Under the pieces are notes generated by a model, which saw only the letters and a program-made list of their open reading frames with translations, had not been told where the DNA came from and searched no databases. The position numbers were made by a program, and so were the translations under genes. From Bin25 sp026709415 (GTDB taxonomy: Bacteria; Bacteroidota; Bacteroidia; Flavobacteriales; Flavobacteriaceae), in assembly GCA_965200045.1 (NCBI GenBank), contig OZ241330.1:2480001-2544000 (forward strand): DNA of 64,000 nucleotides, in the 5' to 3' direction. Shown here piece by piece: positions 1 to 9,089 of the stretch. The stretch's first letter is position 1. Each line of letters begins with the position of its first letter.

Positions 1-567
1 ACCAATTGTTGCGTATCGATTAAATTGATTCATCAATACTCTATGGGCGATAGGGTTAGTTGGAATATTTTTAAGATCATCAAGAAGAATTGAAAATCCG
101 GCTGCATCTAGATATTCTTCAAAATTTATGGGATGTAAATACATGAATTCTACCCTACCGACGGGAAAAGTTTGTAATCTCCTCATCGCAAATTCTAAAA
201 GTGATCCAGCAGCTATGACATGCAATTCTGAAACCTCCTCATAGAAATAACGTAATAGACTGATGACTTTTGGATATTCTTGAATTTCATCAATAAACAA
301 AAGTGTATCTGACAAACAACTATCATTTAGTTTTCTAGATAACAAAAGATATTGTAGAATTAATTTTACATTATCCGTATTTCGAAAGAATTCTCGATCT
401 TCTTCTTTTTCTAAATTTAGAATCAATTGATATTTATAAGTCTTTGAGAATTCTTTAATGATAGTCGTCTTTCCAACTTGTCTAGCTCCTCGAATGATGA
501 GCGGTTTCCTATTCGCTTTGGATTTCCAAAACATTAAATATTTGGTAATTGATCTTTTTATAATCAC
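1..567 (-). CDS. AAA ATPase with DUF4143-type architecture (COG1373), 3' end outside window
   Basis: The reverse strand from 567 is open to the window edge (189 codons). It carries a Walker A motif in the context RGARQVGKTT, near residue 30 counted from the GTG, and a Walker B-like LLFIDEIQE about 70 residues later, followed by AAGSLLEFA and the VGRVEFMYLHPINFEEYL stretch typical of this family. Such proteins are widespread single-gene accessory ATPases in Bacteroidota and their role is mostly unknown. The start is either GTG at 567, which gives the usual VIIKRSITKYL lead-in, or ATG at 534. The C-terminal half, where DUF4143 itself lies, is not in view, so the subfamily rests on the N-terminal pattern only. 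No frameshift is visible in this part. Confidence 0.75.
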   Translation of the reverse strand, partial: MIIKRSITKYLMFWKSKANRKPLIIRGARQVGKTTIIKEFSKTYKYQLILNLEKEEDREFFRNTDNVKLILQYLLLSRKLNDSCLSDTLLFIDEIQEYPKVISLLRYFYEEVSELHVIAAGSLLEFAMRRLQTFPVGRVEFMYLHPINFEEYLDAAGFSILLDDLKNIPTNPIAHRVLMNQFNRYATIG

Positions 568-1058
568 AAGTTTTTGTATTATAACAAGGGTAAATTTAAA
601 GTATTCGCGTATTAAAACAAATCTATTTTATATTTATTTGTAATAGAACAAAGGTATTTAGCTTGTATTCGTATAGAAGCGTAGACAATATCTAAGCCTT
701 ACTACACAAAACAAGGGTTTTGATTGATTTTAATAATATTCACTTTAGATGTCAAGTTGGTATTAAAAGTTTAACCAATCAATAATAAAGTTGATTAGAA
801 TACTATCGCTAACACTTTATATTTTCAAAACAAATATTTGAGTCTGTGTTGACAAAATAATACTTTGTTCAACTAGTTTCATTTTTTGGATAACGTTTAA
901 TACCGCTTAGAAAGTAAAAAACAAAACAATTTTAAATCAGTTTAATTAGAATGATTCTTAATAAGGATTTAATTTTTACATTTGACTTCCAATTTTAGAC
1001 TCCATCTATTTTTTGGCATGGATATCTCAGTTCAATAAACTTCAATATTAATTCTTAT
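568..1058. other. intergenic region between divergent genes
   Basis: This is about 490 bases of very AT-rich DNA between the leftward ATPase and the rightward TonB receptor, so it should hold both promoters. Short reading frames are present, but none has a protein-like composition or a recognisable motif. No tRNA, riboswitch-like GC-rich fold or strong repeat was seen. Confidence 0.6.
982..1015 (+). promoter_or_regulatory. possible Bacteroidota-type promoter of the TonB receptor gene
   Basis: A TTGAC at 982-986 is followed, 22 bases after its TTG, by TATTTTTTG (1007-1015). This is one base longer than the TAnnTTTG -7 consensus of the phylum. It sits about 45 bases before the ATG at 1059. The match is imperfect and could be chance in such AT-rich DNA. 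Confidence 0.3.
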
Positions 1059-3470
1059 ATGATCAATCTCAATTCTATACATTGGCTAAAAAACATATTC
1101 GGCTTTTTCCTGCTACTTTTTCCATTATTGGCCATAAGTCAGCAACTTAATTTTCAAGGGAAGGTTTCTAATACCGAAAATGAACCTATTGCTAATGCAT
1201 CCATACAAATATTAGGCACCAATAAGGGGGCTTTTACAGATGAACAAGGAAATTTTACAATAGCTCAATTACAACCCAATAATTATTTTGTAGAAATCTC
1301 ACACCTAGGCTATCAGACGATCATCAGAAGCATTGAACTTGGAGATCATCAAAACAATTTTTCATTTATTTTAGGTACTGGAAAAGGAGAACTCGATGAA
1401 ATTATTGTTACTGCTGATCGAAGATATCAAGATGCACAAAAGACAGCTACCTCTGTCAGTGCCATAGGAGCAGAAGAAATAGAACGACTACAAATTGGAG
1501 TTCTCAGTGAGATAAATTCGATTGCCCCGAATTTTCGTTCCTATGACGACGGTTCCACTGGGACGTTTAGTCTGATAACTAGCAGGGGGATATCAACGAT
1601 TGACCCTAATCCGATTGTTGGATTATACATTGATGATGTTCCTTATTTTTCAACCTATTCATTTCCTCTCGGTATAAGTGATATTCAACGTATAGAAATT
1701 TTAAGGGGACCTCAAGGAACACTTTATGGAAGAAATGCTTTGGCTGGAGTTATTAAAATCACGACTAAAAATCCAACTAATGAGTTGACCGGATTTGCTG
1801 GGTTTAGTTATGGTAATTTAAATGCGGGGGCACTAAAACTTGGTTTGAATATCCCTTTAGTCAATGATAAAGTGTTTTTGAGATTAGATGCCTATGGTCT
1901 GACCCGAGATGGTTACTCACAGAATCTCTTCTTAGAAAAAGAATTACAGGATAGAGAACTATTTAATGCCAACGCTCGATTAAAGTATTTGGCCAATGAT
2001 CAACTTTCTTTTGGACTTCAGTTCAATCACCAACGTAGAGAATCTGATGCTTATGCATTTTATTTAATTAACCCTGATCCAAACAATATCAGACCTATAT
2101 TGGATATTGTCAAAGATGATTCCAGTGTCGATCCGTTTGAGTTTAATTTCGATGTCGACGTCTTTACGGTGGCCACCACACAGACTTTTGCTTTTAATAC
2201 GAAATACGAGACTAACTTTTTTACATTAAACTCAAATTTTGCATATTCGAATACAAAATATGATCGTGCTGATGAATTCGATTATTCTCCGCTTGATTTT
2301 CAGTATGCGACTGGTGGAAGTAACTTAAATAGTTATTCAAATGAAATTCGATTGACTTCCAAAGGACTATCTAGTCTAGATTGGACAACTGGAGTTTTTG
2401 TTTACCTCAACAGAAACACATCCAACCCAGCTTTACACTTCGGTACTGACCTCGCTTTGACTATGCCTCAATTGACTGATTTATTACCCTATGAGAGAAT
2501 CGACAAATCAGAAATCGATGAAGATGGAATCGCTGTTTTTGGACAAGTTTCATATAGAATTACCGAAAAGCTAGGTCTCACCGGTGGACTTCGTTTTGAC
2601 TACCAAAAAACGAAAATTGCTGTTGATAGAACATTTGATAAGCCCATTCAACCCAATGCCAATTATGAGGAAGATGTTGAATTTGATGGGTGGTCACCAA
2701 AAATTGCTTTGGGATATGAAGCCAATGACCAAGTTTTTCTTTTTGCTAATGTGTCTAGAGGATTTCGACCTGGAGGGATTAATGAATTTGTTCTTGATCC
2801 AGACAAAGCTAAATTTGGTTCGGAGAACACATTGAATTATGAAAGTGGAATAAAAACTGAATTGATGAATCATCGACTAAAACTAAATTTAACTGGGTTT
2901 TATACGACCTATACCGATCAACAAATCTTTACCTTACTCGACGCTTCAACATTCAGTATTGGAACTGACAATATAGGCGAATCACGCATATGGGGTATCG
3001 AATTTGAAAGCAAGTATGTCGTGACTCCTGAGTTGAGTTTGGCCTTAAATGCAGGTTATCTCAATACTGAAATCATCGCTTTCGACGATGTTATTTTTGA
3101 CCCACAAACTGACATTCCATCGACCATCGACCGAAGCGGTAAAAACTTACCAGTTTCTCCTAAATACAATGCCAATTTCAATCTCACTTACATACAACCC
3201 ATCTCTAAAAAAATCAATTTTGAAGGTGTTGTTGATCTGAATTATCAAGACGATATTTTCTTTGATGTGCCCAATGTCATCCTACAAGATAGTTATGCAC
3301 TGTTGAATTCGAAACTAGGAATTACCACCAAATCTTTTGATATCTCTCTTTGGGGAAAGAATCTTTTTGATCAGACTTATTTTGGATATGGTTACGGAGT
3401 TGGTGGATTCAATGCCGTCTCTTATGCCCTACCTCGAACCTATGGCATTTCGGTGGATTTTAAATTTTAA
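1059..3470 (+). CDS. TonB-dependent outer-membrane receptor with CarboxypepD_reg-like N-terminus
   Basis: This 803-residue protein starts with a signal peptide (residues 1-28, hydrophobic core FGFFLLLFPLLAI, probable cut after AIS). Residues 31-105 look like a carboxypeptidase-regulatory-like beta domain, typical of Bacteroidota receptors. A plug domain follows, with a TonB-box-like EIIVTADR near 114 and the conserved RIEILRGPQGTLYGRNALAG block at 211-230. The rest is a 22-strand-type barrel ending in an aromatic C-terminus (GISVDFKF). It would bring a ligand across the outer membrane using TonB energy. The barrel resembles catecholate or hydroxamate siderophore receptors more than SusC, and there is no SusD partner beside it, so iron chelate is the best guess but not proven. 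The ABC genes downstream are not of siderophore-importer type. Confidence 0.85.
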   Translation: MINLNSIHWLKNIFGFFLLLFPLLAISQQLNFQGKVSNTENEPIANASIQILGTNKGAFTDEQGNFTIAQLQPNNYFVEISHLGYQTIIRSIELGDHQNNFSFILGTGKGELDEIIVTADRRYQDAQKTATSVSAIGAEEIERLQIGVLSEINSIAPNFRSYDDGSTGTFSLITSRGISTIDPNPIVGLYIDDVPYFSTYSFPLGISDIQRIEILRGPQGTLYGRNALAGVIKITTKNPTNELTGFAGFSYGNLNAGALKLGLNIPLVNDKVFLRLDAYGLTRDGYSQNLFLEKELQDRELFNANARLKYLANDQLSFGLQFNHQRRESDAYAFYLINPDPNNIRPILDIVKDDSSVDPFEFNFDVDVFTVATTQTFAFNTKYETNFFTLNSNFAYSNTKYDRADEFDYSPLDFQYATGGSNLNSYSNEIRLTSKGLSSLDWTTGVFVYLNRNTSNPALHFGTDLALTMPQLTDLLPYERIDKSEIDEDGIAVFGQVSYRITEKLGLTGGLRFDYQKTKIAVDRTFDKPIQPNANYEEDVEFDGWSPKIALGYEANDQVFLFANVSRGFRPGGINEFVLDPDKAKFGSENTLNYESGIKTELMNHRLKLNLTGFYTTYTDQQIFTLLDASTFSIGTDNIGESRIWGIEFESKYVVTPELSLALNAGYLNTEIIAFDDVIFDPQTDIPSTIDRSGKNLPVSPKYNANFNLTYIQPISKKINFEGVVDLNYQDDIFFDVPNVILQDSYALLNSKLGITTKSFDISLWGKNLFDQTYFGYGYGVGGFNAVSYALPRTYGISVDFKF

Positions 3471-3504
3471 GTTCGCATTAGAATATTATAGATAAACAAC
3501 AATT

Positions 3505-3933
3505 GTGAAATCAATTGCTATAATCGTTATCCGAATTTTATTGGCGATCATCTTTGTGTGGGCAGGGATTGAAAAACTATTTCTTCCTTATAATCCTTCC
3601 GTTTTCCAATCTGATTATGACATGACGAATCCTATCTTTTTTGAATTTTACGATCTGTTGCAAAATGCTGGGTATCTATTATTTGTTGGATTTTTTCAAT
3701 TAGTGTGTGGCGTTTTATTAGTCTTGGGGAATCGATTTTACTTGTTGGCTAGCATAATGCTAGTTCCTCTTCTGCTATGCTTATTGATGACCCATGTCTT
3801 TTTTTCAAAATATTTAGCATTCATTCTATTTGATTCAACCTTATTTCTTTTAAATGCTTTGGTATTGGCTTATCGATATTCGGATTGGAAAAACATTTTA
3901 CTCAAACCTAAAAAAGTCTCTCTGAATACTTAA
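3505..3933 (+). CDS. DoxX-like integral membrane protein
   Basis: This 142-residue protein has about four hydrophobic segments. It begins with the DoxX-type pattern IRILLAIIFVWAGIEKLF, followed by GYLLFVGFFQLVCGVLLVLG. DoxX-family proteins are small four-helix membrane proteins, variously linked to quinone or thiosulfate chemistry and detoxification, and the family name does not give a function here. The start codon is GTG at 3505, 34 bases after the TonB receptor stop. The ABC ATPase gene follows after 9 bases, so all four genes from 1059 to 8072 could be one transcript. Confidence 0.7.
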   Translation: MKSIAIIVIRILLAIIFVWAGIEKLFLPYNPSVFQSDYDMTNPIFFEFYDLLQNAGYLLFVGFFQLVCGVLLVLGNRFYLLASIMLVPLLLCLLMTHVFFSKYLAFILFDSTLFLLNALVLAYRYSDWKNILLKPKKVSLNT

Positions 3934-3942
3934 CCATGAACT

Positions 3943-4833
3943 ATGGAATTAACGATTAAAAACTTGACCAAAACATATCCTAGCGGAGTTAAAGCCATTG
4001 ATGATGTTAGTTTAACGATCAAAACGGGCATGTTTGGTTTGCTAGGGCAAAATGGTGCTGGAAAAACAACTTTAATGAACATCGTGGCCACACTGCTTAG
4101 TGCCGATAAAGGCTCCGTTGCATTTGATGGCATTGACGCGCTATCTCATCCAGAGGAATTGAGAAAGCATTTGGGTTATTTACCCCAAGAATTTGGTGTG
4201 TATCCAAATGTGAGTGCGGAAGAACTTTTATTGCATATAGCCAAAATGAAAGGCATCAAAAACCATTATGATCGCAAAGAGCATGTCAATGCCCTGCTCA
4301 ATAGAGTCAACTTATTTGATGTAAAGCAGAAAAGACTGGACAAATACTCCGGTGGCATGAAACAACGCTTTGGTATAGCTCAAGCATTATTAGGAAATCC
4401 TCGTTTGATTATTGTTGATGAGCCTACAGCAGGTCTTGATCCTATGGAAAGAAACCGATTTTACAATTTACTATCTGAAATTGGGGAAAATACTGTAGTC
4501 ATTTTATCTACTCATATTGTTGAAGATGTTAGTACACTGTGCAATGATATGGCCATCATTGGACATGGAAAAGTTTATCATACTGGAAAACCAAGCCAAA
4601 TTGAGGCTTCATTGGAGGGCCGTCTATGGCAAACCGAAATAGAAAAATCTGAAATTGAACAATACAAAGCCGATTACAATGTCATATCCAATTTTTTCTA
4701 TATGGGGAAACTAAAAGTTCTAGTTGTTGCTGATAAAAAGCCCAACAATAACTTCATAGAAAAGACCCCTGTATTGGAAGACGCTTATTTCAATTTACTC
4801 CAAGAAAAAGAAAATAAAAAAGTGGCTATATGA
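3943..4833 (+). CDS. ABC transporter ATP-binding protein
   Basis: This 296-residue ATPase shows all the ABC motifs: Walker A GQNGAGKTT (35-43), Q-loop glutamine near 82, signature YSGGMKQR (135-142), Walker B LIIVDEPTAGLD (155-166) and the H-loop histidine near 191. It belongs to the ABC-2 or CcmA-like subfamily that drives exporters. Its final bases overlap the ATG of the next gene (ATGA, 4830-4833), which indicates translational coupling with the permease-peptidase fusion. The transported substrate cannot be read from the sequence. In Bacteroidota this ATPase and fused permease pair is a recurrent two-gene unit, but I know of no settled function for it. Confidence 0.92.
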   Translation: MELTIKNLTKTYPSGVKAIDDVSLTIKTGMFGLLGQNGAGKTTLMNIVATLLSADKGSVAFDGIDALSHPEELRKHLGYLPQEFGVYPNVSAEELLLHIAKMKGIKNHYDRKEHVNALLNRVNLFDVKQKRLDKYSGGMKQRFGIAQALLGNPRLIIVDEPTAGLDPMERNRFYNLLSEIGENTVVILSTHIVEDVSTLCNDMAIIGHGKVYHTGKPSQIEASLEGRLWQTEIEKSEIEQYKADYNVISNFFYMGKLKVLVVADKKPNNNFIEKTPVLEDAYFNLLQEKENKKVAI

Positions 4834-7800
4834 TTGCTAGCATATTCATATACGAGTTCAAGAGAAGATTAAAACATTGGACAACACTATTGTTTTTGGC
4901 CATGTTAATCTTTCAAGGGATCTGGTACACCGAAGGAAATTTTGAATATTATGTCAATGAAGATTTATTGATGAATTCTCCAGCGGTTTTTTATAAAAAT
5001 TTAGCTGGAGGGGGCATGTTGATGATGATCATTATTGCCATTGTTACTGGTGGAGGTATCTACAGAGAAATTCAATACCAAACACATCACTGGATTTATA
5101 CTCTTCCAATCAATGAAAAAAACTTTTTTATTGGTCGGTTTTTTTCTTCTTATGTCTATAATGTCATTCTTGCATTAGGATATGTTGTGGGAATGCTATT
5201 GGTTCCCTATTCGGGTATTGGAGAACCTTCCCGTTTTGGACCTCAACCCATCGGACAACTATTCCATGGTTTTGTTGTGCTTTTAATGCCTAATATTTTT
5301 TTATTAACCGCTATCATACTAGCAGGGGTTATACTCTCAAAAAGAATGGCTTTGGGGTATCTGGGCATTTTTGCTGCCGTGATGCTCTTTTTAGTGGCAC
5401 AAACAGTCTCAGAAGCTTCTGGAATAAAGTTGATTCACGTTCTTGCCGATCCTTTTGGTTATGTGGGGACTGAACAAGTCAATAACACCATGACAGGTAT
5501 CGAAAAAAACACTGCTTATTTACCCCTATCTAGTCATCTTATGACCAACCGACTGATATGGTTTGTTGTTGCTGTATTTCTTTTTCTTTGGTCTTATCGA
5601 ACGTTTACCTATAAACGAATGTTTCGTGGTTTAAAAACAAAACAATCTTCAACTCAAGCATCGTTAAATCAAGGTAAACCTTCTCTATCCTTAGTGAAAT
5701 TGCCAAAACCCAAAGTCTCCTATAATCTTTCTGAATATGTAAAAAAACTGTTTTCATTAGCCAATTTAGAATTCAAAAATATTGTAAGGCCGGCTTCCTT
5801 TAAAATAATCATAGCCATTATTTTATTGATGATCACACTCCAAAATCTACTTTGGAACGCTCAATATTATATCGGACCAACTCTGCCATTAACATCGACG
5901 ATGACTTTTTTTAGGCTTTCTTTCGGCGTATTTATCATGATATTATTGATGGTATGGGCGGGGGAATTATTTTTTAAAGAAAGAACGGTTGGCTTTTACA
6001 AAATTTCAGATACCCTTCCGGTACCTGTGTGGGTAAGCCAACTATCAAAGTATTTTGCTATGTGTGGTGTGGCATTTGTCATGGCCTTTCTCTTTGTCTT
6101 TCTTGGCGTGGCAACACAAATTCTCAAAGGGGGCATTCAACTGATTGATATAGGTCTATTTGTTAGTGATTTATTTGGATACAACATGGGTTGGTTAACC
6201 TATGTCATCATGATCACGCTAGTGTTTTTCATAGCCGGTCTTACCACCAATCGAATGATTACTCATGTCTTGAGTGTGGGGATTTTCTTTGTTATCATCA
6301 TTGCCTTTGAATTGGAATTAGCGGAACAATCCAGATTTGCTTTTGGATTTGTGCCAGGGATAGAAGATTATTCTGAATTAACAGGTTATAGTATTTGGAA
6401 AGTTTCTGCCCCTTGGTATTTTTTGATGTGGATATGTTTGAGCATATTCATGGTATTTAGTAGCATTTATCTATGGAAGCGAGGGGTGATACGAGACTGG
6501 TCAAAAAAGTTAAAACTTTCGGATCGACAATTAAATCCCATCGGTAAAATCATCCCAGTCATTGCTTTGATAGGGTTTTTTATTCTGCAATCCTTTATCA
6601 TCACCAATGTCAACAACAAAGGAAATTTTTTATTGAGCTCCAAAGAAGAAAAATTATCGGCATTGTATGAAAAAACGTATAGCTACATTTCTGATTTGCC
6701 GCAACCTATTTATGGAGGACTAGATTTGGAGTTTGAATTTAAACCTCAAAATAGGACGGTTGATTATAGTGCTAATGCCACACTAATCAATTTAAGTTCC
6801 AAACCCATTGATACGCTTTATTTAAACACAAACCGTCAAACCACAATGGAAAGTGAAGTAGTTGATTCTGATTATGAACTGAATTTTTCTTGGAAAGACA
6901 AGAGCCACTTCTTATCTACATATGTTATTTCGCCTCCATTAGAACCAAATGATAGTTTACTGGTACGATTCACTGGTAAAAAACAGTATACCGGGTTTTC
7001 TCAGAGTGGCAACGAACCACAAGCTGATTTGATTTTTAAAGCCTCCTTCGGGCAAGTGAAAGAATATTTACCATCCATAGGATATCAATCTGACAAAGAA
7101 TTAGACGAAAATAGAAAAAGAGAATCGTTTGGGTTAACGCCTATTACTTCTAGAAAAGCTGGTATCAACAACATAAAACAACGTAATACGCATCTATTGG
7201 CTGAAGATTCTAATGCATTTAAAGGAACCATCGCTATCACCACCAATGATGGTCAAATACCAATTGCTCCAGGGAGGCGTATTGAAGAAATAAAACAAGA
7301 TGATAAAACAACTCATATTTATGAATTAGAGCAGTATGAAAGCATGAATTGGTATTTGGGTTCTGGTCACTATTCAAAAAAAATAGGGCAAAAAGAAAAT
7401 GTTGCCACAGAGATACTTTATTTTGACAATCATTCATTTAATATAGAAATCTATCAAAACGCATTACACGGTGGTATTGGATTTGTCAATAAATACTTAG
7501 GGCATTTTCCCTATTCACAAGTACGATTAGTAGAAATTCCATTTTACCAAGATCCTATTTATGTTTTTCCAAACGCTATTGCCATTTCTGAAAAAGAAGG
7601 TTGGTATGCCGATACGGCTAGTCATGAGGAAGAAAGTTATCTAACTTTTACTGTTTATAGTAGCCTTTTTAAACACTGGGTTTTAGCTAACTCCAATATT
7701 GCCAATGTGCAAGGGGCTGAAATATTAACCCAAGCCATACCAGGTGGATTGGCACTTTTGGCCATTGCTAACAATAACCAAGCCGCAGCAGATTATCTAC

Positions 7801-8072
7801 TTGAGAAAAAATGGCAATATTATGCTAAAGAAAAAAATGATGAACCCAATAATGAACCTCCATTATTATTCGCAGATGGGATGGCGTATTTAGAACAAAG
7901 TAAAGGGGTGGTAACCATGTATCACATCATCAATCATTTGGGACTAGAAAAATTTATCGACTTATGGAATCATTTCATAAATGATAATCAGTTTCTTGTC
8001 TTTGCTGATTTTTTTGAAGGTTTAAAACCTCATTTAACTCAAGATTTGATCGATCAAATTGAACGGGTCTGA
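4830..8072 (+). CDS. ABC-2 permease fused to a degenerate M1-aminopeptidase-like domain
   Basis: This is a 1080-residue membrane protein. Residues 1-265 and about 310-590 are two six-helix ABC-2 permease modules. Each has a module-start amphipathic segment (RRLKHWTTLLFLAML and EFKNIVRPASFKIII). From about 620 to the end lies an extracytoplasmic region that aligns with the M1 peptidase fold. It has the beta-sandwich N-terminal part, the SEKEGWYAD segment near 925, the NVQGAEIL segment near 960 and a late YLEQSKGVVTMYHI helix. Where active relatives have HExxH and a downstream glutamate in SETMAQY, this protein reads SSLFKHWV and TQAIPGGL, so all three zinc ligands are missing. It is probably a non-catalytic sensor, receptor or substrate-binding module attached to the exporter. 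Permease assignment is firm; the M1 relation is by motif order. Confidence 0.85.
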   Translation: MIASIFIYEFKRRLKHWTTLLFLAMLIFQGIWYTEGNFEYYVNEDLLMNSPAVFYKNLAGGGMLMMIIIAIVTGGGIYREIQYQTHHWIYTLPINEKNFFIGRFFSSYVYNVILALGYVVGMLLVPYSGIGEPSRFGPQPIGQLFHGFVVLLMPNIFLLTAIILAGVILSKRMALGYLGIFAAVMLFLVAQTVSEASGIKLIHVLADPFGYVGTEQVNNTMTGIEKNTAYLPLSSHLMTNRLIWFVVAVFLFLWSYRTFTYKRMFRGLKTKQSSTQASLNQGKPSLSLVKLPKPKVSYNLSEYVKKLFSLANLEFKNIVRPASFKIIIAIILLMITLQNLLWNAQYYIGPTLPLTSTMTFFRLSFGVFIMILLMVWAGELFFKERTVGFYKISDTLPVPVWVSQLSKYFAMCGVAFVMAFLFVFLGVATQILKGGIQLIDIGLFVSDLFGYNMGWLTYVIMITLVFFIAGLTTNRMITHVLSVGIFFVIIIAFELELAEQSRFAFGFVPGIEDYSELTGYSIWKVSAPWYFLMWICLSIFMVFSSIYLWKRGVIRDWSKKLKLSDRQLNPIGKIIPVIALIGFFILQSFIITNVNNKGNFLLSSKEEKLSALYEKTYSYISDLPQPIYGGLDLEFEFKPQNRTVDYSANATLINLSSKPIDTLYLNTNRQTTMESEVVDSDYELNFSWKDKSHFLSTYVISPPLEPNDSLLVRFTGKKQYTGFSQSGNEPQADLIFKASFGQVKEYLPSIGYQSDKELDENRKRESFGLTPITSRKAGINNIKQRNTHLLAEDSNAFKGTIAITTNDGQIPIAPGRRIEEIKQDDKTTHIYELEQYESMNWYLGSGHYSKKIGQKENVATEILYFDNHSFNIEIYQNALHGGIGFVNKYLGHFPYSQVRLVEIPFYQDPIYVFPNAIAISEKEGWYADTASHEEESYLTFTVYSSLFKHWVLANSNIANVQGAEILTQAIPGGLALLAIANNNQAAADYLLEKKWQYYAKEKNDEPNNEPPLLFADGMAYLEQSKGVVTMYHIINHLGLEKFIDLWNHFINDNQFLVFADFFEGLKPHLTQDLIDQIERV

Positions 8073-8155
8073 ATGGTTTTAAATACATTCCAACATAAAA
8101 ACACAGTTATGTCAAGGCATGAAATTCATTAATATTGGATTTTACTTTTTTAGTT

Positions 8156-9052
8156 TTAATTTACTTTTCGATAACTACCAGGGCTCATTCCAGTCTTTAA
8201 TTTAAAAATTTTACTAAAGTGTTGTGGGTATTCATAGCCCAGTCCATAAGCGATTTCACTGACAGTGGCATTACTATTCAATAGTACCGTTTTGGCTTTG
8301 TCAATGATGAATAAGTTGATGTGTTCTTTGGCACTTTTACCCGTTTCATTTCTCAGTAAATCACTCAAATAACCCGGTGATAAATGCACTTTTTTAGCCA
8401 GGTAACTCACCGTTGGTAATCCACTTTGATCTGAATGATAGAATTTCTTTAAACTAGATTCGACTTGAGATAGAACATCTTTATTTGATGATGATCTTGT
8501 ATTGAACTGCCTTTCATAAAATCGACGACATAAATTCAACAAGAGACCCAATGCCGATACCACCACCGTATTACTATGCCGATCAATACGTTCCAATATT
8601 TCTTGTTTGATCACTTTGATACAATCGGTTACAGCCGATTGTTCTTGCTGAGATAAATGAAGGGCTTCATGAACTTGATAAGAAAAAAAACCATATCGAT
8701 CAATTTCTTTACCTAAAGTGGTATTTCTTATGAGTTCCGGATGAAAATACAACATCCATCCTTTGATCTTTCGATCGGGTTTCGATTTTACCGAATAAAC
8801 CTGACCAGGTGCCATAAAACTCAACACCCCTTCATCAAAATCATAGGTGTTCCGACCGTAATCTAATCCACAACTGCTATCTTTTAAGAACACACAATAA
8901 AATGAATTGGTAAACTTGACATTTAACCATTCCTCCTTAACCACAAAGTGCTTCATATCGATAATACTAATCAATGGATTAGTCGGTTTATCTAGTCCAT
9001 AGGCTTGATGAATTTGATTGATTGATTTGATTTCCATAGCTATTTCTTTCAT
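8156..9052 (-). CDS. AraC-family transcriptional regulator
   Basis: This 298-residue protein has a cupin-like N-terminal sensor half (SFMAPGQVYSVKSK around 95-110). Its C-terminal double helix-turn-helix spans residues 205-298, with VSYLAKKVHLSPGYLSDLLR as the first HTH and VSEIAYGLGYEYPQHFSKIF as the second. It lies 37 bases downstream of the DUF3237-SDR fusion on the same strand and is the last gene of that group. It probably autoregulates and controls the SDR operon in response to a small ligand. The start could be the first ATG (9052) or the ATG five codons later (MEIKS); the longer form is listed. The ligand is unknown. Confidence 0.9.
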   Translation of the reverse strand: MKEIAMEIKSINQIHQAYGLDKPTNPLISIIDMKHFVVKEEWLNVKFTNSFYCVFLKDSSCGLDYGRNTYDFDEGVLSFMAPGQVYSVKSKPDRKIKGWMLYFHPELIRNTTLGKEIDRYGFFSYQVHEALHLSQQEQSAVTDCIKVIKQEILERIDRHSNTVVVSALGLLLNLCRRFYERQFNTRSSSNKDVLSQVESSLKKFYHSDQSGLPTVSYLAKKVHLSPGYLSDLLRNETGKSAKEHINLFIIDKAKTVLLNSNATVSEIAYGLGYEYPQHFSKIFKLKTGMSPGSYRKVN

Positions 9053-9089
9053 GGTTTTAATGATCCATTACTTCGTTTCTGATCAAGAT

